A stretch of DNA of 64,000 nucleotides from Phycisphaerae bacterium (GTDB taxonomy: Bacteria > Planctomycetota > Phycisphaerae > Phycisphaerales > SM1A02), in NCBI GenBank assembly GCA_018701395.1, contig JABIWU010000005.1:16017-80016 (forward strand), given 5' to 3'. This document shows, piece by piece, positions 9,292-17,540 of the stretch (positions within the stretch are counted from its first letter, which is position 1; each line of letters begins with the position of its first letter). A model generated the notes under the pieces. That model did no database searches. It saw nothing but the letters and a program-made list of their open reading frames with translations, and had not been told where the DNA came from. The translations under genes and the position numbers were made by a program.

Positions 9292-10353
9292 ATGACAACA
9301 ACGGTTGAATATTTAGGTTCCGAAGCAGAAGGTCTACTGAATTACAAAGCCAAAGTCTCCTCAGACTTACTTCACCATCCAGGTGGCGATTTTATTGACC
9401 GTACTTGGAAAAACAGCGACCGCAACCCACAAGTATTGCGGAATCTTGCCTCCATTTACAATCATGGTCGTTTGAGTGGTACTGGCTATGTTTCAATTCT
9501 TCCAGTTGACCAAGGGATTGAACATTCAGGCGGAGCGTCTTTTACGCCAAACCCACTTTATTTTGATCCAGCAAATATTTGTGAACTTGCAGTTGAAGGC
9601 GGCTGCAATGCAGTAGCAACAACTTTTGGTGTGCTCGGTACTGTCGCAAGAAATTATGCGCACAAAATTCCATTCATCGTCAAAATTAATCACAACGAGT
9701 TATTGACGAGCCCAAATACATTTGACCAAGTTATGTTTGGTTCAGTTGAAGAAGCTTGGAACTTAGGCGCAGCAGCAGTTGGAGCAACTATTTACTTTGG
9801 TTCTGAAGAGTCAAGCAGGCAAATTCAAGAAGTCGCACAAGCATTTGAAATGGCACACCAACTTGGTATGGCGACTGTACTTTGGTGCTACTTGCGAAAC
9901 AGCGACTTCAAAGTGAACGGTACTGATTACCACGCTTCTGCCGATTTGACTGGTCAAGCGAACCACCTTGGAGTGACTATTCAAGCAGACATTATCAAGC
10001 AAAAATTAGCTACCAACAACGGTGGCTATATTGCGATGAACGAGAGTGGAACTGCATTTGGCAAGTTCCACAAGGGCATGTATGAGGACCTTTGCACGGA
10101 CCACCCAATTGATTTGTGTCGGTATCAAGTGTTAAATTGTTACAGCGGACGATGTGGTTTGATTAACTCAGGCGGAGCGTCTGGCGAAGACGATTTCGGA
10201 CAAGCAGTACGTACTGCCGTCATTAATAAACGTGCGGGTGGTTGTGGGCTCATTAGTGGACGCAAGTCATTCCAGCGACCAATGAAAGACGGCGTGCAAT
10301 TGCTCAACGCAATTCAAGACGTTTTCCTTGATGACGCAATTACAATTGCTTGA
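9292..10353 (+). CDS. fbaB: Class I fructose-bisphosphate aldolase (FbaB/DhnA type)
   Basis: A 353-residue aldolase of the DeoC/FbaB family, which splits fructose 1,6-bisphosphate through a Schiff-base lysine in glycolysis and gluconeogenesis. Recognisable segments are '[16 protein letters not shown]', '[11 protein letters not shown]', '[16 protein letters not shown]' and '[12 protein letters not shown]', the last likely containing the Schiff-base lysine; the phosphate-binding '[12 protein letters not shown]' is near the C terminus. Length equals E. coli FbaB. It has its own promoter-like box and an AAGGAAA ribosome-binding site. With pgk further along, it shows that central glycolysis genes are scattered. 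Confidence 0.94.
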   Translation: MTTTVEYLGSEAEGLLNYKAKVSSDLLHHPGGDFIDRTWKNSDRNPQVLRNLASIYNHGRLSGTGYVSILPVDQGIEHSGGASFTPNPLYFDPANICELAVEGGCNAVATTFGVLGTVARNYAHKIPFIVKINHNELLTSPNTFDQVMFGSVEEAWNLGAAAVGATIYFGSEESSRQIQEVAQAFEMAHQLGMATVLWCYLRNSDFKVNGTDYHASADLTGQANHLGVTIQADIIKQKLATNNGGYIAMNESGTAFGKFHKGMYEDLCTDHPIDLCRYQVLNCYSGRCGLINSGGASGEDDFGQAVRTAVINKRAGGCGLISGRKSFQRPMKDGVQLLNAIQDVFLDDAITIA

Positions 10354-10374
10354 TCGGTTTCGATGAGTCAATAA

Positions 10375-12381
10375 TTAACTTATTGCAACGTTACGAATTG
10401 GTTTGTGAACTCGTTCATCTTCCATCTTGCGTTGTGATTCAACAACAGAAGTGAACTCTTCGCCGAAGCGGATGAGTCGCAAACTATTTGCAATTACAAC
10501 GATGTAACCTAAGGCGTAATAGAACGGGGTCACCCAAATATTGATATTGCCAGTGGCAGCAAGTGCTAGTCCAACTATTGCAAGCACGAGTGATGCGCCA
10601 ATGTTTTGGCCGATTACACTTTTTGTTTTACGTGCAAGTGAAATCAAAAAAGGGATGTTGCGAAGGTCATCATTCATCAATGCAACGCCTGCACTATTTG
10701 TTGCGATGTCTGAGCCACTTAATCCCATCGCGACACCGACATCTGCAGTTGCAAGAATTGGACCGTCGTTAATTCCGTCACCAACAACAAGAGTGCTGTG
10801 CCCTCGACCGATTAAATATTTTAACTCTTCATGTTTTTCTTCTGGTAAGCATTCTGCTTCAATGGCATCAACTCCCACTGCTTGGGCAACGCGCTTTGCA
10901 ACATCTAAACGGTCGCCGGTAAAAATGGAAACATGACGGACGCCATGTCGACGCATGTCTTCAACAGCGGTTGCTGCATGTGGGCGTAATTTGTCTTCAA
11001 GACCAACAGCGCCGAGGTACGTCGTGCCTTGCATTATGTGAACGCTAGACATTCCTTCAATTTTTTCAGATACGATTTTTACTTGTGCTGAAATTGCGTC
11101 ATTTAAACTTTCAAGCCAAGCGCCACGTCCAGCATAAATTTCACCATTGCCAGTGTGTGCGATAACGCCTCTGCCATGGACTTCTTCGTATTTTTCAACA
11201 GTAGTCGGTGTAATGTTTGCTTGTGTTGCAGTTTCTAAAATAGATTTCGCAAGAGGGTGATTGGAATGTTGCTCAGCATCTGCTGCTGCTTGCAAGAGGG
11301 TTGCGCCTTCAATGCCCTGAGCAGGAGCAAGTCGACCAACTGCAAACTTACCGGTTGTGAGTGTTCCTGTTTTGTCCATGATGACAGTATCAATACCGGC
11401 GGCTGCTTCAAGAGTTTGTGTGTGTTTAATCATAATGCCCAGACGTGCAGCCGCTGCAAATGCAGCAACCATCGCTGTAGGGTGTGCAATTAGAAGACCA
11501 CCAGGGCAGGTAACTACAAGTACAGTAATTGCCCGAACAGCCGCAGCACCACGGATTGCTTCGTCTGCGCTTCGGCTTGTGAAGAACCATACAACTGCCG
11601 CAACCATTACAACAATGGAGAAATAATACGATGCTAGTTGTTCGATGAGTTCTTGTTTTTGAGTGCGAGTGGACTCCGCCTCACGAATAAGTGATTCAAC
11701 TTTACCGATAGTAGTTTCCGAAGCAACGGCTGTTACTTTGACATCGATTTGTCCTGTAAGGTTTGTAGTACCAGCATACACATCTACGCCCGCTTCAACT
11801 TCAATCGGTACTGCTTCACCAGTTAGCGATGCTTGGTTAATGTCAGAGGTTCCTGCAACGATTGTTCCGTCAACAGGTAAATTTTCGCCTGGACGAATTC
11901 GAACGATCATTCCAATTTCAATTTCTTTTAATGCAACCATGCGATCTTTTTCGCCATCGACTAATCGCCCTTGCCCAGGTGTTAAGTCAACAAGGTCTTT
12001 GATTGCTCGCTGGGCACCCCACGCAGTACGACTTAGAATGAGGTTCGCCATCCAAAGAAAGAGAGCTAAAAAACCCGCCGCTAAAAACATGTCTGCTGAT
12101 AATGCAGCAACAACTGCAAGAGAAGCGAGGGAATCGCTTGCTGGTTTACCAGTTTTAATTTCATTCCATGCACCTGCAAGAAGCGGAATCACCAAAATAA
12201 TCGCACCAAGAGCTGCTGGGATTTGTGATATGAGGGTGTGTGAACCAAGGAGGTGCCCAATCCACGATACTGCTAATAAAACGCCGCCACCGAGTGCGAT
12301 TAGAAGTCGGCGCTCAAGTTTGCGTGCGCCATCCATGGCGCCGGGTTGTGTGGTTTGATCGATATTTGCTATTTCAGACAT
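10375..12381 (-). CDS. P1B-type heavy-metal ATPase with atypical CPG motif
   Basis: A 668-residue P-type ATPase with eight or so membrane helices. The actuator motif 'SLTGEAVP', phosphorylation site 'DKTGTLTTG' (Asp336), the P1B-specific HP dipeptide in 'SNHPLAKSI' and the hinge 'GDGINDGPILATADVGVAMG' are all present, so it is a P1B metal pump and catalytically intact. The metal motif in helix 6, normally CPC, SPC or similar, reads T-C-P-G-G (Cys292). The last two helices have 'QNIGAS' and 'YYALGYIVVIANS', lacking the K/DxG pair of zinc pumps and the YN/MSxS set of copper pumps. There is no N-terminal HMA domain. The transported ion cannot be predicted. An AAGGAA site lies about 11 nt before the ATG. 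Confidence 0.88.
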   Translation of the reverse strand: MSEIANIDQTTQPGAMDGARKLERRLLIALGGGVLLAVSWIGHLLGSHTLISQIPAALGAIILVIPLLAGAWNEIKTGKPASDSLASLAVVAALSADMFLAAGFLALFLWMANLILSRTAWGAQRAIKDLVDLTPGQGRLVDGEKDRMVALKEIEIGMIVRIRPGENLPVDGTIVAGTSDINQASLTGEAVPIEVEAGVDVYAGTTNLTGQIDVKVTAVASETTIGKVESLIREAESTRTQKQELIEQLASYYFSIVVMVAAVVWFFTSRSADEAIRGAAAVRAITVLVVTCPGGLLIAHPTAMVAAFAAAARLGIMIKHTQTLEAAAGIDTVIMDKTGTLTTGKFAVGRLAPAQGIEGATLLQAAADAEQHSNHPLAKSILETATQANITPTTVEKYEEVHGRGVIAHTGNGEIYAGRGAWLESLNDAISAQVKIVSEKIEGMSSVHIMQGTTYLGAVGLEDKLRPHAATAVEDMRRHGVRHVSIFTGDRLDVAKRVAQAVGVDAIEAECLPEEKHEELKYLIGRGHSTLVVGDGINDGPILATADVGVAMGLSGSDIATNSAGVALMNDDLRNIPFLISLARKTKSVIGQNIGASLVLAIVGLALAATGNINIWVTPFYYALGYIVVIANSLRLIRFGEEFTSVVESQRKMEDERVHKPIRNVAIS

Positions 12382-12498
12382 GATATTGGTGGTTCCTTGG
12401 TGATTCTCTCTACTATAGCCCCATTCAAGGGGTATTGTTCGTGTAGGATTCTTGTAATCTTATGTGATATATGACTAACAGATGAAAGCAGGTTTAGA

Positions 12499-13497
12499 AT
12501 GACAAATGTAGCTGTAATTGGCGATGGGCAAATGGCCTTAGTAATGGCTGATGCATTGGTGGAACGGGGTGTAAATGTACGATTATGGGGTCCTTTTCCA
12601 ACGCATATTGATGATCTTGCAGAGAGGCGAAAATCTGCAAGGTTGCCAGATTTTATGTTGTCCGATTCTGTCCGCGTAACGCCAAATATTGATGAAGCAT
12701 TTGCGGATGTGGATGTAGCGATTAACGCCATACCAACGCAGTTCATCCGAGATGTCTGGGGTGATCTTTCTAAAGCCGTTTCTGCCGGTGTTCCTATCGC
12801 TTGCGTTGCTAAAGGAATCGAAATTGGTACAAACTTATTACCGACGCAAATTATCGAAGAACAACTTGGTGGATGTAATCCAACTTGTGTTTTATCTGGT
12901 CCAACTATTGCAACGGAGTTAGTCCGAAGGCAACCTGCGGTGATGGTTTCAAGTTCTACAGATGTAGAAATAGCAAAGCAAGTGCAAGATTTATTTGATG
13001 TGCCATGGCTTCGTATTTATACACACGGCGACCCTCTTGGTGTTGAACTTGCAGGCGCTCTAAAGAATGTAATTGCGATTGCTGCAGGTATTTGTGATGG
13101 CATGGAACTTGGCGACAACGCAAAGTCAGCAATGCTTGCTCGTGGTCTTGCAGAAATTTCACGATTAGGTGTTGCGCTTGGTGCAGAGTTAGAAACTTTT
13201 TTCGGGATTGCAGGCGTTGGCGATTTGGCAACAACTTGTTTTAGTCCGCATGGACGAAACCGAACTTGCGGTGAACGACTTGGAAAAGGCGAAGATTTAA
13301 AAACAATTACTGAAACGATGGGCTCAGTTGTCGAGGGTGTATCGACGACGAAGGCAGTGTACGAGTTGGCAAAGAATAAGGGCGTTGAAATGCCAATTGC
13401 TTCTGCAATGTATAGTGTGCTGTTCGAAGAGTTATCAATGAACGATGCAATTTCCTTGCTCATGTCAAGAGACTTGCGCGCGGAGCAACTTCGCTAG
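12499..13497 (+). CDS. gpsA: NAD(P)H-dependent glycerol-3-phosphate dehydrogenase
   Basis: GpsA reduces dihydroxyacetone phosphate to sn-glycerol 3-phosphate for phospholipid synthesis. The 332-residue protein has an N-terminal Rossmann fold; the dinucleotide loop is 'VIGDGQMALVMA' instead of the usual GAGSWGTALA. The substrate lysines are in 'CVAKGIE' and 'GALKNVIAIAAGICDG', and 'GVGDLATTCFSPHGRNRTCG' is typical of the family. It is divergent from the P1B ATPase and convergent with ptsH. Confidence 0.94.
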   Translation: MTNVAVIGDGQMALVMADALVERGVNVRLWGPFPTHIDDLAERRKSARLPDFMLSDSVRVTPNIDEAFADVDVAINAIPTQFIRDVWGDLSKAVSAGVPIACVAKGIEIGTNLLPTQIIEEQLGGCNPTCVLSGPTIATELVRRQPAVMVSSSTDVEIAKQVQDLFDVPWLRIYTHGDPLGVELAGALKNVIAIAAGICDGMELGDNAKSAMLARGLAEISRLGVALGAELETFFGIAGVGDLATTCFSPHGRNRTCGERLGKGEDLKTITETMGSVVEGVSTTKAVYELAKNKGVEMPIASAMYSVLFEELSMNDAISLLMSRDLRAEQLR

Positions 13498-13547
13498 TAC
13501 TTTAATGTACCATCGGATAATTGAATTGGTTTTTTTGGGATGGGAGG

Positions 13548-13820
13548 TTATTCGTTGAAGCCAGATGTAACGAGTTCAACGAGTTCAGAAATCGCGTCAT
13601 TGGCATCGTCGCCATCTGCGTTTATGATTAAAGCCGTACCTTCAGTTGCTGCAAGCATCATTAATTGCATAATAGATTTCGCATCAACCTGGCTGCTATC
13701 TTTGTGCCCCACTGTAATAGAGGCAGAAAACTTGCCTGCAATTTCAGCAAATAACATCGCAGGGCGTGCGTGCATGCCAAGTCGATTTTGTATTTTTACT
13801 GTTTTGGTTGCTGTTGCCAT
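13548..13820 (-). CDS. ptsH: Phosphocarrier protein HPr
   Basis: A 90-residue HPr. The phospho-accepting histidine is His17 in 'GMHARPA', and the regulatory-serine helix is seen as 'AKSIMQLMMLAA', with a serine at the usual position. It is the last gene of the hpf-ptsN-ptsH set. Enzyme I and sugar permeases are not in the window, so it probably serves a regulatory (nitrogen-type) phosphorelay rather than sugar uptake. Its upstream 40 nt have no Shine-Dalgarno sequence but several runs of C. Confidence 0.92.
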   Translation of the reverse strand: MATATKTVKIQNRLGMHARPAMLFAEIAGKFSASITVGHKDSSQVDAKSIMQLMMLAATEGTALIINADGDDANDAISELVELVTSGFNE

Positions 13821-13914
13821 AATGTGGAGCGGGGGAGATAGCGGGGAAAATAGTGGGGTAATTAGAATGACATATCGTTAGAGTTGCCATTTTTGGAAAA
13901 GTAGTGAACGGTCG

Positions 13915-14385
13915 TTAACGTATTGCGTTATCTGTTTCAGTCAAGAGGGTCAGGACATCGTCAGATGTGTTTGCTTGGCGAAGAAATCGCCTGAATGTAT
14001 CTTGACTTAGTGAACTGAAAATCGCTTCCATTGCATCGAGGTGGTTCTCGGGCTTGTCTTCAGGGCTTAAAAGTAATATGATTGAATATACTGGTTCGCG
14101 GTCAAGTGCTTTAAAGTCAACACCCCCAGCACTATTACCAATTGCAATGCGCATAGTTTTTATATCAGCGTGTTTTACGTGAGGAACAGCAACGCCATGA
14201 CCAAAACCTGTTGAGCCCTTATTTTCACGGCGAATAATTGTCTTTGTGAATTCTTCTCGGTGATCTTCACTAATGCAACCAGCGTTGACAAGTGCATCAA
14301 CCATTTCGGCAATCACGCCATCTCGATTTGTTGCCTTTAGTTCAGGAATGATTGCATTTTTTACAATGATGTCCATTAATTTCAT
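13915..14385 (-). CDS. ptsN: PTS IIA-type regulatory protein (PtsN-like)
   Basis: A 156-residue EIIA of the fructose/nitrogen family. The phosphorylated histidine is His69 in 'GHGVAVPHVKH', preceded by 'RRENKGSTGFG', both standard. It begins inside the end of hpf (ATGA overlap), so the two are translationally coupled. The hpf-ptsN pairing is known from the rpoN region of proteobacteria, but rpoN is not present here. It probably receives phosphate from the HPr encoded just downstream. Confidence 0.9.
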   Translation of the reverse strand: MKLMDIIVKNAIIPELKATNRDGVIAEMVDALVNAGCISEDHREEFTKTIIRRENKGSTGFGHGVAVPHVKHADIKTMRIAIGNSAGGVDFKALDREPVYSIILLLSPEDKPENHLDAMEAIFSSLSQDTFRRFLRQANTSDDVLTLLTETDNAIR

Positions 14386-14705
14386 CGGTCTTGGCCTCCA
14401 GCTGGAGTGTTGTGTTTTTGGTCGCGAAGTTTACTTTTTAGGTCAGTTAATTGACGAACGTTCTTATCAACACAACTGTCAATAGCTGCGTGTAGGTCTT
14501 TTTCTTCGCTGGTTGAAATGATATTGTCATGGTGCTCAATATCGGTAATTATTTCCATTGTAAATCCGTGCGTGGTCTTTTCGATTTTTACATCGATTTG
14601 TTCGATTCGATCGTAGAATCGAGTAAGTTTTTCTGCCTTTGTTCTTGCGTATTCCTCGATTGTGGGAGTCATTTCAAGAAGCTTACTTGTCACGTTGATT
14701 TGCAT
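14382..14705 (-). CDS. hpf: Ribosome hibernation promoting factor (short form)
   Basis: A 107-residue HPF/YfiA family protein that binds the 30S decoding region and promotes ribosome dimer formation or storage. It starts 'MQINVTSKLLEMTPTIEEYARTKAEKL' in two segments, with the conserved 'LHAAIDSCVDKNVRQL' helix near the C terminus. It lacks the long-form C-terminal domain. An AAAGGAAAG ribosome-binding site lies just before the ATG. It is first of three genes (hpf, ptsN, ptsH) and follows the DUF502 gene with a 12-nt gap. Confidence 0.92.
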   Translation of the reverse strand: MQINVTSKLLEMTPTIEEYARTKAEKLTRFYDRIEQIDVKIEKTTHGFTMEIITDIEHHDNIISTSEEKDLHAAIDSCVDKNVRQLTDLKSKLRDQKHNTPAGGQDR

Positions 14706-14717
14706 TTTTCTTTCCTT

Positions 14718-15566
14718 TTAGTCCTTGGTAGGACTCGTTCCTTCCATTTTAGCAGGTTCTGAACCAGACAATGTTTGGTGATCTGGCACTAATACACCGC
14801 CACTAACAGCAAATCGTATTGCTTCCTCGACGGTAATGGGTAAATCGATAGTGTCCTTTTTTTGCACGGTGATGGTGTAGCCAGTGAACGGTGTAGGTGA
14901 ACTTGGGATAAAAATAGTAACCGAATCGGGCAATTTTTTCTCGATTGATTGTAAAGATGTCCCCGTCATAAAGCCAACAGACCAAATACCTTTTCGCGGA
15001 TATTCTACTGCTACAACTCTGCTGAATTTTGGTTTATCTTCCTCGTTGATAAGAAAGTCCACAAGTTGTTTTATGTATGGATACACTTTTCGAATTACTG
15101 GAACTGCAACCATGATTTTTTCAATCCGTTTGTAAAACGCTCTACCGATAAAGCCACCCACAAGTCGACCAGAAATATACACGATAATCGCAGCAACAAT
15201 TAAGCCGAGCAAATTCATCCATGGATGTTCAGCCCACCAAAAATTTACAGATGATTCAAATAACTCATGTGCAAGCGCATGCATTGCAGAGGAATTTTCA
15301 ACGGAAATATTTTTAGTTGCTGCAGCTGCTGCAAGCGTTTCTTGTGCGGGACCCATTGCTAGTTTTTCAGCGATAGTTGGAAAATAGTTTGGAATTTGAA
15401 TAAATCCAGCACGAATTCCACGATTTATGGGTTCAGCGATTGCAGAATCGATGAATTGATATGCTTTTACGATTAACCAAAGCGTAAGAATAGAGGGAAG
15501 AAGGACAGCAAGACCCCGTAAAAATGGCCGCTTCGTTTTTTTTGTAGTTGAATCAGAGTCGCTCAT
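14718..15566 (-). CDS. DUF502 family membrane protein
   Basis: A 282-residue protein with a basic N terminus, a first membrane helix (about residues 18-35, 'LAVLLPSILTLWLIVKAY'), a second (about 110-130, 'WMNLLGLIVAAIIVYISG'), and the DUF502 core including 'YPRKGIWSVGFMTG' and 'VFIPSSPTPFTGYTITV'. Function is unknown. A TATGAT box ends 8 nt before the ATG, so it may begin a transcript that continues into hpf, ptsN and ptsH. Confidence 0.88.
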   Translation of the reverse strand: MSDSDSTTKKTKRPFLRGLAVLLPSILTLWLIVKAYQFIDSAIAEPINRGIRAGFIQIPNYFPTIAEKLAMGPAQETLAAAAATKNISVENSSAMHALAHELFESSVNFWWAEHPWMNLLGLIVAAIIVYISGRLVGGFIGRAFYKRIEKIMVAVPVIRKVYPYIKQLVDFLINEEDKPKFSRVVAVEYPRKGIWSVGFMTGTSLQSIEKKLPDSVTIFIPSSPTPFTGYTITVQKKDTIDLPITVEEAIRFAVSGGVLVPDHQTLSGSEPAKMEGTSPTKD

Positions 15567-15574
15567 AGGATGAC

Positions 15575-15580
15575 ATCATA
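15575..15580 (-). promoter_or_regulatory. -10-like box for the DUF502 gene (leaderless)
   Basis: TATGAT on the minus strand ends 8 nt before the DUF502 ATG, in the 17-nt gap after purN. No Shine-Dalgarno sequence is present. Confidence 0.4.
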
Positions 15581-15583
15581 CCT

Positions 15584-16156
15584 TTAGTTTTGCATAACAA
15601 TCCGAATAGCATTTGGATATGCAACGCATTCAAGCGAAAACACTTTATCTGCAAGAGATTTTGGTGTTTCTTCACTGCTTACTTCACAAGTTTCTTGCAG
15701 AATTGTTGGCCCATGGTCATATTCTTCGTCAACGAAATGAACAGTGCAGCCCGAAGTTGCTTTTTGGTGGGCAATGACAGCTTCGTGGACGCGCATTCCG
15801 TACATTCCTTTTCCACCGAAATCAGGTAGTAACGCGGGGTGAATGTTTAGCACTTTGCCTTGCATCCATGGCTCAATGGGGAGCAAACTTAAATATCCAC
15901 ATAGTAAAATCAAATCTGGTTTTGCCTCGTTTAGCCAAGCAGAAATTTTATTGTTCGCATCCTCTTGGGTGTCCATATCTTGCCTGGCAATCGCAATATC
16001 TAACCCACGGTCCGCAAGAATATCGATTCCAGAAATTGTATTTTTTGATGCAATTGCAAGAACTATTTTTGCATTTAGTTCTCCGTCTTCAATTTTATTG
16101 AGCAGGTTTAGTACCGTTCTTCCACCGCCACTAAATAACACTGCAAGTGTTGTCAT
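15584..16156 (-). CDS. purN: Phosphoribosylglycinamide formyltransferase
   Basis: PurN transfers formyl from 10-formyl-tetrahydrofolate to GAR, the third step of purine synthesis. The 190-residue protein has 'VLFSGGGRTVLNLL' at the N terminus, the catalytic 'NIHPALLPDFGGKGMYG' (Asn and His) and the catalytic Asp within 'FVDEEYDHGPTILQ'. It overlaps the upstream thioesterase stop by one nucleotide (TAATG). No other purine genes are in the window. Confidence 0.94.
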   Translation of the reverse strand: MTTLAVLFSGGGRTVLNLLNKIEDGELNAKIVLAIASKNTISGIDILADRGLDIAIARQDMDTQEDANNKISAWLNEAKPDLILLCGYLSLLPIEPWMQGKVLNIHPALLPDFGGKGMYGMRVHEAVIAHQKATSGCTVHFVDEEYDHGPTILQETCEVSSEETPKSLADKVFSLECVAYPNAIRIVMQN

Positions 16157-16560
16157 TAGATTTCATCCTGTTGAAAAGTAGAAGGTGAATCAAACGGTAT
16201 GGACTTGCCATGTTCATCAACACTCACCATTGTCAATGTAGCAGTTGTGACAACAACTCGGTTGCCAGAATTAAATCGTTCTGCTTCCACGACTACTTCA
16301 ATGCCAACAGAAGTACGGCCAGTTCTTGCGGTTTTTGTAATGAAACGGACAACGTCGCCAACAAACACAGGTTTTTCGAAATCAACTTTGTCCATTGATG
16401 CAGTAACCCATCGATGTATACCATTTCTGCGAGCTTCAACAAATCCCGCCTGGTCAATGTACGACAAGATGATTCCACCAAATATAGTTCCAAGGACGTT
16501 TGCATCACGTGGCATCATGATGACGCTTAGGGCAGTAGTTTTTTCCATAGTTCGTATCAT
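16156..16560 (-). CDS. Hotdog-fold acyl-CoA thioesterase (YciA-like)
   Basis: A 134-residue single hotdog domain with the acyl-CoA thioesterase signature 'GTIFGGIILSYIDQAGFVEA' and 'VDFEKPVFVGDVV'. It probably hydrolyses acyl-CoA esters; the chain length is not readable. The ATG at 16560 overlaps the upstream stop as ATGA; a second ATG four codons later is possible. It is followed with 1-nt overlap by purN. Confidence 0.88.
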   Translation of the reverse strand: MIRTMEKTTALSVIMMPRDANVLGTIFGGIILSYIDQAGFVEARRNGIHRWVTASMDKVDFEKPVFVGDVVRFITKTARTGRTSVGIEVVVEAERFNSGNRVVVTTATLTMVSVDEHGKSIPFDSPSTFQQDEI

Positions 16561-17540
16561 CGCCTTTCAAGCAATAGCCCGCAAGTGAATAGTGACCACC
16601 ATTTGTTTCTAGTTTCACTATTTTGGAGGAATTCAGTTGGAATTTTATTAGCAATCTCAGGTGCAAATCGAAATGCAATCATAATCGGGTGTTCGGGATG
16701 CGTCCATTTTTTATTTGTAGCGCTTTCGATGAGAATAGGGAAGAATTTGTCAGGATTGGCAAGCATTCCAGCAAGTGCAATATCTGGATTTATTGTTCCG
16801 TCAGACTTATGTATTGCTCGCCAAGCGAGGGCATAATTGTTTTCTGCAAGTATTATTTGGATGGTTGCAAGTTCAGAATTGGAAGATTTTGCAAATGGAA
16901 AAGGAGTATTTAACATAGATGCAAAAAAAACAGCTGCTTTTTGCCGTTCAAAGTCAAAGTCACTGGACCAAGATTGAACCAGTCCTTGCAATTCTTTTTT
17001 TGGGACGCATTTTTCAATGGCAAGAACAGCAAGCAATACGCTACCGTCTCTGTCTCGCAATGGTGTTTCGAGAAGATCGTCGGTTGGTGGAATATCAGAG
17101 AATCCTGCAAGAAAAGACAGGTTTATAAACGGCGATGCGAGGGAGTCATCTAAGACAAGTTTCGGCGAAAGTGGTTGATTGGACGCAGTGTTCCACCAAA
17201 CAACCGAATCGAGCAGGTCACGATTGATTTGTAAATGTGAAAGTTCTTCTGTCCTATGTTCGGAAAATGCACTCGCCGCGAGAACTTCTTGCGCCTTAGT
17301 TGATGCAGGGCTATGTCCTTGAATAACTTCGCCAAGCAAAATGGTAAGTTCGTCAAACGATAAATGTGCTGCTAATGTAATGCCAGCGAGTTTGTCTTTG
17401 ACAGAAGGGGAATCTAACAGACGTACAATTTGCGCTTCTCTTTGTTGAGCATGTAGAAGAACACTAACTCCGACTGCAGTAAAAATTGCGCAAACAAACG
17501 AAATAGCGGAAGCGTGTTTCACGGTTACAGTGTAATGCAT
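16557..17540 (-). CDS. Hypothetical membrane-anchored helical protein
   Basis: I do not recognise this 327-residue protein. It has one N-terminal membrane helix (about residues 9-30, 'ASAISFVCAIFTAVGVSVLL') and then an alpha-helical, Leu/Ala-rich region that could be HEAT-like. It starts immediately after the stop of the cyclase/DUF4159 gene (TAA then ATG) and overlaps the thioesterase start, so it belongs to that transcript and is presumably exported on the same side of the membrane as its upstream partner. Confidence 0.7.
   Translation of the reverse strand: MHYTVTVKHASAISFVCAIFTAVGVSVLLHAQQREAQIVRLLDSPSVKDKLAGITLAAHLSFDELTILLGEVIQGHSPASTKAQEVLAASAFSEHRTEELSHLQINRDLLDSVVWWNTASNQPLSPKLVLDDSLASPFINLSFLAGFSDIPPTDDLLETPLRDRDGSVLLAVLAIEKCVPKKELQGLVQSWSSDFDFERQKAAVFFASMLNTPFPFAKSSNSELATIQIILAENNYALAWRAIHKSDGTINPDIALAGMLANPDKFFPILIESATNKKWTHPEHPIMIAFRFAPEIANKIPTEFLQNSETRNKWWSLFTCGLLLERR

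Noticed and set aside
11663..12358. A 231-codon open frame on the plus strand, opposite the P1B ATPase gene
   Set aside because: It mirrors the codon pattern of the ATPase and has no recognisable motif or ribosome-binding site; it is a shadow.
13498..13547. Terminator sought between gpsA and ptsH
   Set aside because: Only a tiny GTAC-TTTAAT-GTAC repeat and T-run not next to it; not convincing.
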